From Cannabis sativa (Eukaryota > Streptophyta > Magnoliopsida > Rosales > Cannabaceae): a DNA stretch of 64,000 bases. A program made the translations under genes and the position numbers. Positions 32,284 to 43,485 of this stretch are shown here, one piece after another. How positions within the stretch are numbered: position 1 is the stretch's first letter; every line of letters starts with the position of its first letter. The notes under the pieces were generated by a model that ran no database searches, was not told the origin of the DNA, and was given only the letters and a program-made list of their open reading frames with translations. Where the stretch lies: positions 47,812,406 to 47,876,405 of the forward strand of contig NC_083603.1 in the NCBI RefSeq assembly GCF_029168945.1, written 5' to 3'.

Positions 32284-34182
32284 TGTTGGGTTTTATACCC
32301 TAAATAAAACTCTTTACAATTTGATTAGTTATCAATATAAGAAATTATAAGTGATTGATGTTTGCATGAATTTGACATGCTAATGGTTTAATATGTTTAT
32401 TATGTTCACACCCAAAATCAGTTAAATCCAGATCATATGTTTATTCACAATTACAGTATCGTCAACACAGTGGAATGTGATTGTGATCATATGAATCAAA
32501 AGACTTGGTCCCTGTTTCATCAGTGTTATTGGGTTTACACTAATGTGATAATCAGCGATGATGTGTACTTACACTTGGAGTAAGTGTTATGTTCTTTCCA
32601 GGACATTAGTAAAGTATACTAGTTTCGAATGTATGGAGTATACATTGGACTGGACCGATATTGCAACTAAGTTAAGATATTACAAACTTACCGTTATACA
32701 TATCTTTCCAAGTCAATATCAGTAGTTGATCTTAAGATTAAAAGAATCTAAATCTTGATATGCTTAGGCTCAACTCAGGAGTGCTATTCATGTTCTTAGA
32801 TTTATTAGTTAAGCCTACTTTTGGGTCAGGGTGATACGTATATTTTGGGAACATGATAGTATGATTGAGTGGGAGTGCTGAACATAAATATGGAATCTAT
32901 AGCTTCTACTGGTGTATAGAAGTCAAGTGATGATTCCCTTCGAGCTTAGCAAATAGAAGTAAATGGATGAGCTCTTATTTAACTGACTAATCATTAGATC
33001 ACTAAACACCATTTACAGGTAGCTAAGTGTTTTAAGGGGCAAAATACATTGAGGGGTGAGAACGGTAAAGAAATCCCATCTCGATGTAGATCATCTATAT
33101 AGAGGATCTTTAAATCACAATAAGATTATAACAATGGTTAAATGAGATAGCATATTGATATCGTGGAACATACAATATGCTCTATATAAGTCTGAGAGTG
33201 CAATTCTAAGTTCTAAAAGTGGATTCAACGAAGAATTAATAAGTAGTAATTTACTTGGTAAATTTGGTTCACTTATTGGAAGCTCAGTATATAGATCCAT
33301 GGTCCCCATTCTAGTTGAGAACATTCTCCTTGTAAGACTCGTTAATTGATTCGTGATTGATCAATTATAATTCTAAAGTTAGACTATGTCTAATTTTATG
33401 AATTTTCACTAAGCAGGGGTGAAATTGTAAAGAAAAGAGTTTCTAGGTTTATTTATTTATTAATGGACTTTGTATGTCTAATTAATAATTAAATTAAATG
33501 ACAATATTATTTAATAATCTATTTTAGTTATTAAATAATTAGTTTTGGCATTTAAAAGGTTAGAATTGGAAAATTGGCGTTTTTGAGAAAATAGAGATAA
33601 AATTTGATAAAACTGCAAAATCAAGTGAGGCCCACTATAACACCATGGCCGGCCACTTAAGTTGGTTTTTCAAATTAATATTTTTATTATTTTAATGCCA
33701 AATAATTCTTAACCTAAACCTAGTAGTTGCCTATAAATAGAAAGTGATGGCTCAGTCAAAAACACATCTTTGAATATCATCTTCTGACAGAAATTTCTCT
33801 CTTCAGAAAAACTGAGCCTTCCCCACTTTCTATACCTGGCCGAAACCCTCTCTCTTCTTTTCCCTTCATCAATTTCGACCCTAGTGAGAGAGTAAGTGCC
33901 CACACACAGCAAGCAGTAACTCAATCATAGATTGGAAGACTGTGAAGGATTAAACTTGAAGAAGAAGGACATTCGGGCTCAAATCTTGATTATACTCTGC
34001 TACAGAAAGGATACAAGGGTTAGAGATCTGAGTGGAAGGAGACATTAATTCCGCTGCATCAATGTAAGGTTTTCTTAACTTTATATGTGTTTAATTTATC
34101 GTTTTAGAAAGTTCATATTTAGGGTGTTTAAACAACATACTTGTGAGTAGATTTAAGATCCTGGTAAAATAAATTTCCAACA
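32284..34182 (+). repeat. 5' LTR of copia element B
   Basis: 1899 bp, TGTTGGG...TTTCCAACA. TATA box CTATAAATAG at 33731-33740. Confidence 0.94.
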
Positions 34183-37100
34183 ACTGGTATCAGAGCCATG
34201 GTAATTGATTTACTTGCAAGAAATTTGGACTTTAAAACGATTGTTTGTTTGTTTTTGGATGGTATCATGTTGTATTGAGTGTTATTTGATGATTGATTGA
34301 TGTTTGTAAATTTTCTTGAAAAATAATTGCGATTCTGTTTCTGAAATTATTTTTATTGGATAGTATGGAAAAAATTAAGGAAGTTACCCTTTTACCGAAC
34401 TCAATTTCGATTTAATTTGAATTAGTTATGATTTTTTGAAGATTCGACAAAATCGGAGTTGTGCTAAAATTTTCCTGCGATCGCGAAAACTATCCGTACA
34501 ACTCACAATTTTTTCGTTTTTCTTCGTTTTTTCATGCTTTTTCATGGAATTAACTTCCGATTTTTTGTGTAGTTTTGTATAAATAGATTTACTATTCCTA
34601 ATTCAATTCTAATTATCATTATGAATTAACATAATATTTTTTAAATTTAATTCAAGATATTAATGTAATTTGAATTGAAAATTAGTAAATATCTATCTTT
34701 TTGCTTAATAATCTATCTTATTTTTAAATTTGATGATATCTTATCTTATTTTTAAATTTAAGGTCAGATTTTAAATATTTTTAAATTAAATCTTTTTTAA
34801 ATATTTTGACCTTATTTAAATTTAAAATAAGATAATTATAATCATGTAATTTTAAATAGATGTAAGATATTTTGCTAACTTTTAAATTTTGTTACTTTAT
34901 TTATTCAAATTAAATTTAAAATCTGAAAAAGATATTTAATTTATCTTTTCTAATTTTTATTTAATTTTTATTTATAAAATAACATTTAAATTTTAAAAGT
35001 AGTTAGCAAATTTTGAAATGATATTTAGGTTGGTTGAAACTTAATTTTTCAAAATCGTAGGTTTAATTTTAAATATTTTTTTTAAAAATAATTTCGAAAT
35101 TTAAATTAATTTTTTTTAATTTCGGAAATAAATATTTATTTTATTTTTTTTATTTTCGAAAATTAATTTTTTTTTAATTAAATTTTTTTATTTAATTATT
35201 TCGAAATTTATTTATTTAAAATTAAATAAATCCTACTTCCAACTATCCAGCTAACCTTGTTGTAGGAGTATGTGGTTTTAGCTTGTGTGTAAGTTTTCAA
35301 AACCTATTATTACTTGATTGCAAATAGCCATGGTTACTTTTTGCCAGATCTAATGATCTGATGGCTCCCTTGGTCATGTTAATAATTTGTAACAGGTAAA
35401 TTTTACAATCTTCTTTCATCTGTGTATGACCTAGCAACATGATAGGATCCATCCAAAGTGTGCCTGTGTGAGCCTATATGTTTATTTTGTTTTAATATAG
35501 ATGCATATAGGTTGTTGCTAAATAAAATGTCACACCATGATAGATTTTATTTAGGTCCATTTAGTTATTGGACCTATTCAATTAATAACAGTTATTCATT
35601 TTAAGGTTAAATTCCTCTCTTTTGGGCCTTGTGTGAGAGTTGGGAGCCATAGAAGTGGGTACGACATACTGAACCCAACACCCCCTCACATGAACTACCC
35701 CAATTGTGAAGGCCCATTTGCCTGATTTGAATAACTGTACTAGGTTAATTATATTAGTTTGACCTAATAAAATTGAATTAGCAACATAATTAACTTTTAA
35801 AATATATGAAAATTTATTTTCATTTTAATATTTTAAAGTTAATTTTAAGAAAAACACTTTTAGTTTTAGATATTATTTCTAGACAAACTATTTGTATTTT
35901 TTTTGTATTTAATTAAATATAGAATTTTAACTAACTAAGATTCTTTCTGGAGCTTATTTAATTAAATATTCCTATTTAAGTTATAAATTAGTTGTAACAA
36001 CTGATTTTTCTTATCTAACTTAAATTTGAATATTTGATTTAAATTTTAAATTAAGTTGAGGAATCCTAGGCATTAGTTATTAAAGATTCTTAAGATATTT
36101 TTTAAGTTAATATCTTTTCGAATATTAACTTAAAATGGAATATTTTAGATATTTTTTAGGTTAATATCTTTTCGAATATTAACTTAAAAAGATATCTTCA
36201 AATGAAGTGGTTACAACTTAATTTTTGATATTTAATTAAATCTAAATTTGAAATTATTTAAGTTTTAGATTTTTTCTATATAACTTAAATTAGATATTTT
36301 TCAAATTTTTGAAAAGATACTTAGTCAAATAAGATATTTTCTAGATAGTAATTTCTAGACTACTTATTATTTCTAATATTTAAATAGGAAAATATTATAC
36401 TTTGTGAAATTAATTATTTAAATAATTAATTTTGGTACAATTTTATTAAGTATATTTTTCTTAGTATTAAATAGAAATTAATAATTAAGCTTTCTCTACA
36501 CTTAATTATTTATTTCTTGAATTTAATACATTTAATTAACTTGAAAAATTTAAATATCTAAGTTGATTTTCATCATGATACTTAAATATTTATTTATTTT
36601 TCATGACACTTAATTAAATAGAAAATTATTTTTAGGTTGAAATTTAATTTTTCAACTTAAATTTAAATAATTTTCAATATATATTTTTTTTTCTTTATTT
36701 TCTTAATCAATTTCGAAAATTGCATTTTATTTATGCAAATTTTTTCGAATTTTTAATTTTGAAAAATAGATTGAGTTGTAAATTAATTATTTATTTTAAT
36801 TAATTCTTGGGCCAACTTCAATCAATGATTTTTTCATTTAATTGATTAATTTAAAATAAATGAATTTAATATATATATATATATTATTATAAATTGAATT
36901 AACTAGTCAAAAGAAAATCTAGATAGATGATATTTTTGCTTGACATATTTCTTTTCTATTTTTATTATTTTCGAAAATTGTATTTAATATATACTTAATT
37001 TTCGAATTCAATAAATATATTCTCAAAGGAAATTTTTAAGTTGCTAATTATTTAATTTAATTCAACTTAAATTAATTTCCTTAGTATTTATATTTAAGTT

Positions 37101-37254
37101 TATTACTAAGATGGAAATAATTTATTTTATTTCAATCACCATCTAAGTATAATTTTATAAATATTATATTAAATTCTTATTTTCGAATTTTAATTCTTAA
37201 TTTCGAATTTAATGAGAATTTATTTATTAGAATAATAAAGAAAATACATTTTAA

Positions 37255-37725
37255 AGAATGAGCTTTATTATTATTAAGATATTCGATCTCTATTGTGGGT
37301 TTTACACCGCGTTTGTTTTAGTGAGTAATCCTCCCTAATGGAGGAACGTTCATTAGCAATTTCGCATAGTTTAATCTCACATGATAAGTGGTTTGTAAGT
37401 GTTTTATATGGTATAGATCACCCTAATGGTGGCGACCATATTTGACTTGTAAATTGCGAAACAATGGTAGAAGCTCATAAGATAGAATAGCCTTGACTCT
37501 CGCCTAAACGGGACAACGCTGGATTCCAATCTTGATCGAATAAAAGGTTGCTAGAATGTTTAACATTTTAGATGAGCTGACAACTCTATTCAATGGATGG
37601 TAGCTTTGACTCTCGCCTAAACGGGACACTGATATCAGTTTGTTGAAAAACCTTGGAAATTATTTAGGATTGAATTTTTTAAGTATTTTCTCATATCATT
37701 CCTACTTGCTATGTGCTTATAATTT
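37255..37725 (+). promoter_or_regulatory. Conserved structured leader block of copia B
   Basis: Counterpart of 22640-23110, with the same CCTCCCTAATGGAGG hairpin and the same 20-base word twice (37494 and 37608). It ends about 80 bp before the gag ATG. Confidence 0.6.
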
Positions 37726-37804
37726 CTGAATTGATTTTGTGTTAAACCATTATTTATTTCTATTTGTTGATTTCTATTATTTTGTAGTATCCTGTATTAT
37801 CAAA

Positions 37805-38671
37805 ATGAATCCCATGTTATCACTGTTGACTGAAAACAAGCTGAATGGATCTAACTTTAATAAGTGGAATGAGAACATTAATATTGCTCTCATAGGAGAA
37901 AGTGCCTTGTTTGTTTTAACTGAGCCGTCACCTGAAGTGCCTGGGGACAATGCTTCCAAAGCTGTGAAAGAAAAGTATGAGCGTTGGCAGAAAGCAAATG
38001 ACAAAGCTCTATACTTTATGCTTTCTAGCATGGTTGACACCCTCAAAACTCGGTTTTCTAAAACCGAGAAGGCTGCTGAAGTTATGACGAAGTTAAATGA
38101 GCTATTCGGTAAGGCATCACTTCAGTCACGCTTTGACGCGACTAAGAAGTACATTAATGCACGGATGGAACCTCATCAAAACGTGCGTGACCATGTTCTC
38201 CTCATGTCAAGTTATTTCCAAGAAGCCTAGGATCATGGTGTTGAAATGGACAGTGCTACTCAAGTAAGTCTTATCTTGAATAGCCTGACTCCAGCATTTC
38301 TACCATACACTTCAAATTATGTCATGAATAAGAAGGAAATTGACTTTCATGAATTAGTCAATGACCTTCAAACTTATGAAAATTTGATTGGAGGACCCAA
38401 GAAGAAAGGGAGTAAACCTCATAATCCTGGGAATGGTAATGGGACAATGAAACCTGAAGCAAATGTTGCCTCTGCTTCAAAGCCCAAATCGAAGAGGAAG
38501 TGGAACAACACCAAGAAGCGAACTAAAGCCATGAAGAATAAAAAGGCTGTTCCTTCTGGTGATGCTACACTTAAAGGAAAGTGTTTCTACTGCAATGAAA
38601 AAGGTCATTGGAAATCCCAGTGTCCTAAACTTCTTGCAAAGAAACAAGGTATTTCCATTTATAAACTTTAA
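37805..38671 (+). pseudogene. Copia gag (element B) with one in-frame stop
   Basis: Begins MNPMLSLLTENKLNGSNFNK, which is the usual start of copia gag, followed by the capsid-like region (YERWQKANDKALYFMLSSM, KLNELFGKASLQSR). A TAG at 38228-38230 interrupts one reading frame, which continues without shift (MDSATQVSLILNSL...) to a CCHC knuckle, CFYCNEKGHWKSQC. The frame ends at 38671 with no protease or integrase following. About 288 codons would be a complete gag. Gag would form the particle that packages element RNA. Confidence 0.88.
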
Positions 38672-38699
38672 GAGTTTTAGTGAATTATTATCCAATTGG

Positions 38700-40490
38700 A
38701 TTTATGATTCTGGACTAACTTTGTTTATATGTTTTCTTCTTCTTATAGGCTAAGCTACTGAACTCAATTGAGTTGGATCAGAAAGCTGGACTAAAGGGTG
38801 AAATCGTCCAGATGAAGATGAAGCTCTTCAATTTATTTTTTGAATTAATTGTTTTAGTTTAAAGACAATTTGGATTTCAAATTTAAGTTAGGGATATTTA
38901 TCCCTGTTTCTCTCATATTGTTGCAATATTTTAAATTTATTATTAATAAAGTTTCTTTATTTTCGAAATTCAATATTGCAAATTATGAGATTGAGCTTCA
39001 TTCATTTTATCTTCATCAATTATTACCACATTATATTTGTATGTTTGTATGTGTAAGTGTTTTTATTATTGATGCAAATTCTATAATATTTACAACTCTT
39101 CATAGAGTTATATTAAATAAACACTAGAAATTATTTCTATGTTTATTAATAATTGTTCATTCTAATACAATTATTAAGAATTTGTTTAATAAAAAGATCT
39201 TTTGATCTGATAGGGGTGGAGAAAAGTTAAGAAAACTACGCAGTTCAACGATCTTTTATATCTAATGAACTCTGGATAGTATTCAACTCCACATAAACTA
39301 TCACACTATGAGAATCATGATCTTTACAACCTTTAAGGATAGATCATAATCTCTATATACTTAGGGGTGGAGGTTATCCATAGTACCCTATATGTATATT
39401 CTTAGGGGTGGAGTCTATTCCACAATTCTCTATGTAACACATATCTTCTTTAAACATGGAAGTAATATAATGAGTCAGCTATTGTCAATATAAATTCTTG
39501 ATCTTGATTGTATGTTCCATTTTGATTTTACTGTTGTAAGTAAAAGTTTGATACCTTTGAAAGTTCTTTGATAAAGTTTCACACTACCTTAATTGAGTGG
39601 GAGAATTTTAAAGTTCTATACCCATCTTCATTAGGTTGATAATTGTGATAGGTACTTAAGAACACTACTGAAAAGCAAATCTAACCATTCACATGGATAG
39701 GTATAGCTTATCAGAATTATGAGAATAAGATAAAGAACTCTAGTTCAGTCCATTCGAATGACTTGAACCTAGAATTCTTAATCCTCATAAAATTTTATGG
39801 TATCTTAATTTTGATTACTTTATCTCTGGCATGTATTTTTCACTTCAAAATACTAGTCTGCTATGTTGATGACTTAGTCTTAACTTAAAGTTTCAGACTA
39901 ATACAAAAGTCACAACTGGATAACTCTCTAAACAATAAGAGGTTAAAAGTATTATTTAACCAGACATCTGCTATTGAGTGGGAGCTATCTGAGATGTAAT
40001 CAAATAGGGAACATTAGAAGATATTCAAGAAAGATTTATGAAAGTGATCTATATGTCAGATATTAAGGAACTGTGTATCAGTTGTCTTTGTATCTCACCA
40101 TCTAATTTCGAAATTCTTGAGATGGTGCTTACTTTGGGGGTGGAGGAAGTATTGAATAATAATTCAAGCTCTACCAGAGAAGAATTGTAACTTGGTCTAT
40201 TCGAAAATACCAGAAAGTTATATCACTGAAGAAAAGTCTACACTGTATTATCTCAATTACATATTTTAAAATATGAGAGATATGTCTTCTGTTAATTCAG
40301 ATGTACTTTTAAAACAGTAAAAGATTTCAGTATCCCTTGATGAGTAAAGCATATAGTAAAGGATGTTTCATAAGAGTTTTTATGAACTAGTTTCCAGAAG
40401 TTTGGGTGGATTCAAATATACTACACTTGATCTGAAGATCAAGACATCAGATTGACCTATTTGCGCAGTTTGTTTTATGTTAGTGCAAGT
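38700..40490 (+). other. Non-coding remainder of copia B with pol relics
   Basis: Contains fragments such as DRGGEKLRK (about 39210-39240) and repeated AGGGGTGGAG words (39212, 39363, 39402, 40134) that correspond to conserved pol positions. No open frame of note. Confidence 0.55.
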
Positions 40491-40497
40491 GGGAGTT

Positions 40498-42392
40498 TGT
40501 TGGGTTTTATGCCCTAAATAAAACTCTTTACAATTTGATTAGTTATCAATATAAGAAATTAGAAGTGATTGATGTTTGCATGAATTTGACATGCTAATGG
40601 TTTAATATGTTTATTATGTTCACACACAAAATCAGTTAAATCCAGATCATATGTTTATTCACAATTACAGTATCGTCAACACAGTGGAATGTGATTGTGA
40701 TCATATGAATCAAAAGACTTGGTCCCTGTTTCATCAGTGTTATTGGGTTTACACTAATGTGATAATCAGCGATGATGTGTACTTACACTTGGAGTAAGTG
40801 TTATGTTCTTTCCAGGACATTAGTAAAGTATACAAGTTTCGAATGTATGGAGTATACATTGGACTGGACCTTGCAACTAAGTTAAGATATTACAAACTTA
40901 CCGTTATACATATCTTTCCAAGTCAATATCAGTAGTTGATCTTAAGATTAAAAGAATCTAAATCCTGATATGATTAGGCTCAACTCAGGAGTGCTATTCA
41001 TGTTCTTAGATTTATTAGTTAAGCCTACTTTTGGGTCAGGGTGATACGTATATTTTGGGAACATGATAGTATGATTGAGTGGGAGTGCTGAACATAAATA
41101 TGGAATCTATAGCTTCTACTGGTGTATAGAAGTCAAGTGATGATTCCCTTCGAGCTTAGCAAATAGAAGTAAATGGATGAGCTCTTATTTAACTGACTAA
41201 TCATTAGATCACTAAACACCATTTACAGGTAGCTAAGTGTTTTAAGGGGCAAAATACATTGAGGGGTGAGAACGGTAAAGAAATCCCATCTCGATGTAGA
41301 TCATCTATATAGAGGATCTTTAAATCACAATAAGATTATAACAATGGTTAAATGAGATAGCATATTGATATCGTGGAACATACAATATGCTCTATATAAG
41401 TCTGAGAGTGCAATTCTAAGTTCTAAGAGTGGATTCAACGAAGAATTAATAAGTAGTAATTTACTTGGTAAATTTGGTTCACTTATTGGAAGCTCAGCAT
41501 ATAGATCCATGGTCCCCATTCTAGTTGAGAACATTCTGCTTGTAAGACTCATTAATTGATTCGTGATTGATCAATTATAATTCTAAAGTTAGACTATGTC
41601 TAATTTTATGAATTTTCACTAAGCAGGGGTGAAATTGTAAAGAAAAGAGTTTCTAGGTTTATTTATTTATTAATGGACTTTATATGTCTAATTAATAATT
41701 AAATTAAATGACAATATTATTTAATAATCTATTTTAGTTATTAAATAATTAGTTTTGGCATTTAAAAGGTTAGAATTGGAAAATTGGCGTTTTTGAGAAA
41801 ATAGAGATAAAATTTGATAAAACTGCAAAATCAAGTGAGGCCCACTATAACACCATGGCCGACCACTTAAGTTGGTTTTTCAAATTAATATTTTTATTAT
41901 TTTAATGCCAAATAATTCTTAACCTAAACCTAGTAGTTGCCTATAAATAGAAAGTGATGGCTCAGTCAAAAACACATCTTTGAATATCATCTTCTGACAG
42001 AAATTTCTCTCTTCAGAAAAACTGAGCCTTCCCCACTTTCTATACCTGGCCGAAACCCTCTCTCTTCTTTTCCCTTCATCAATTTCTACCCTAGTGAGAG
42101 AGTAAGTGCCCACACACAGCAAGCAGTAACTCAATCATAGATTGGAAGACTGTGAAGGATCAAACTTGAAGAAGAAGGACATTCGGGCTCAGATCTTGAT
42201 TTTACTCTGCTACAGAAAGGATACAAGGGTTAGAGATCTGAGTGGAAGGAGACATTAATTCTGCTGCATCAATGTAAAGTTTTCTTAACTTTATATGTGT
42301 TTAATTTATCGTTTTAGAAAGTTCATATTTAGGGTGTTTAAACAACATACTTGTGAGTAGATCTAAGATCCTGGTAAAATAAATTTCCAACA
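40498..42392 (+). repeat. 3' LTR of copia element B
   Basis: 1895 bp partner of 32284-34182, with a 5-bp deletion near 40870 and scattered substitutions. TATA box at 41941-41950. Preceded by the purine tract AAGTGGGAG. Confidence 0.94.
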
Positions 42393-42397
42393 TCATG

Positions 42398-43107
42398 TAC
42401 ATGTAAAGAACTTCTAACTTCAATTCATACACCAAGGGGTCCACCTCCAACTCCTCATGCAAAACTTCACGCAACTTTTTCAGTGTACAGTCAATGTCCA
42501 ATATCAATGTCTTACTTTTTGAGGAATCAAATACCCAGTTGAAACCCTCCAAAGTCCAAACGCCATCATACAGTACAGGCACAAATACAGATGAATCTGT
42601 ACCAAAGAAATACAAACAAACTTACATTTAAAAATCACCATACTATATCGCACACAATATCGCACAATATCACACAATATCGCCTTAAGCTAACATAATA
42701 TAAACCAGTAATGATGTCGCACAATAATCGCACAACAAAGGAAAGAAATCGCATAAAGTCGCACAATATCACATAGTCAACAAAATCGCATAACGATGCA
42801 CAACATATCGCACACAAATCGCCAAACATCACTATCGCACATAAAATCGTACAATAATCGTACAAAGTCACCAAAATTAATCATGTCATCCCTAACCTCA
42901 GATTTCTCATGACATCGCACAAAACATCGCATGATGTCGCATAAAATCGCAAAAAATAAAAAAAAAACCCAGAAAAACACAGATTGTTAGCCACAAACTC
43001 TACCTCCATTTCAAGGACACAAAAGTCACATATTACAACTAACAACGTTCAGATCCATGCAATTCAACAAAAAACTACACTATTTACTAAGAAAAACACT
43101 TACCCAT
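42398..43107 (-). pseudogene. MULE transposase, 5' exons
   Basis: Exon 1 contributes only ATG G (43107-43104), followed by a GTAAGT donor at 43103. After a 507-bp intron, a GGTACAG acceptor (ending 42597) leads into codons reading DSSVFVPVLYDGVWT...TLKKLREVLHEEL, the usual N-terminus of MULE transposases. Exon 2 is interrupted at 42398 by copia element B and resumes at 32283. The start codon being split from the rest of the protein by an intron explains the lack of an ATG-initiated ORF at this end. Confidence 0.78.
42597..43103 (-). other. Intron 1 of MULE transposase gene, TGCGAT-rich
   Basis: On the minus strand there is a GTAAGTGTT donor and a TTTGGTACAG acceptor. Positions 42640-42960 are full of ATCGCA on plus, that is TGCGAT on the transposase sense strand. 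Confidence 0.75.
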
Positions 43108-43429
43108 TGCTTTGTTGAGTGAGGTGGAGGTTGAGGGTGAAAATGGTGGAGGTGGCAGTCGGCCGGGACAGGATCGAGTGGCACCCGGCGGAGTCGGCGG
43201 CAGTGATAGAGAGAGAGTGTGTGTGAAGAGAGAGAGAGAGAGTGCGTGATGAGAGAGAGAGAGAGAGTGAAAGAGAGAGAGAGAGAGAGTGCGTGAAGAG
43301 AGAGAGAGAGAGAGTGCGTGAAGAGAGGGAGAAGGAGGCAAAATTTTTGGGATTTTTTGGGTTAGAGGAGAGGGGTATTTTGGGGTCACCAATAAAAGAA
43401 TAGGATAGTTATAAAATTTTTGGAAGGGT
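43108..43429 (-). promoter_or_regulatory. Transposase leader with GA microsatellite
   Basis: The subterminal MULE region holds interrupted (GA)n tracts with GTGCGTGA interruptions at 43206-43328, lying in the transposase 5'UTR or promoter. The left MULE end has a matching CT-rich leader, so each end seems to act as promoter and leader for its own gene. Confidence 0.6.
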
Positions 43430-43481
43430 GGTATAATTAAACACCCTATCTAATGTTTAAGCATAAAATGTCAAATTTCCC
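43430..43481 (-). repeat. MULE right terminal inverted repeat
   Basis: Reverse complement of 15000-15051 with two differences. Four bases beyond it a gypsy LTR begins (43486). Confidence 0.9.
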
Positions 43482-43485
43482 ATTT

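Larger units (their letters stand above)
32284..42392 (+). mobile_element. Gag-only copia-type LTR retrotransposon B (TR-GAG-like)
   Basis: LTRs 32284-34182 and 40498-42392 are nearly identical, with a small indel and a few substitutions. They are flanked by the exact duplication TCATG (32279-32283 and 42393-42397). The PBS TGGTATCAGAGCC at 34185-34197 fits initiator tRNA-Met. The interior has an AT-rich leader, a conserved block, one gag gene and only relics of pol. Its LTRs are of the same family as element A but clearly diverged. It interrupts the MULE transposase. Confidence 0.93.
15000..43481. mobile_element. Mutator-like element (MULE) carrying Ulp1-like protease and transposase, with two nested copia insertions
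   Basis: Terminal inverted repeats match over 52 bp with two mismatches (15000-15051 against the complement of 43430-43481), starting GGGAAATTTGAYATTTTATG; weaker similarity continues inward. After subtracting the copia insertions (17485-27722 and 32284-42392) the element is about 8.1 kb. It holds two convergent genes: a plus-strand DUF1985/Ulp1-like gene and a minus-strand MULE transposase. No convincing 9-bp target duplication is visible, because only four bases separate the right end from a gypsy LTR. Ulp1-like genes inside MULEs are known in plants (Kaonashi/KIUP type). Confidence 0.88.

Noticed and set aside
19382..34197. tRNA genes suggested by TGGTATCAGAGCC
   Set aside because: These are primer-binding sites right after LTRs; no cloverleaf surrounds them.
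42635..42980. Two short Cys-rich ORFs on the minus strand
   Set aside because: They are translations of the TGCGAT-rich transposase intron.
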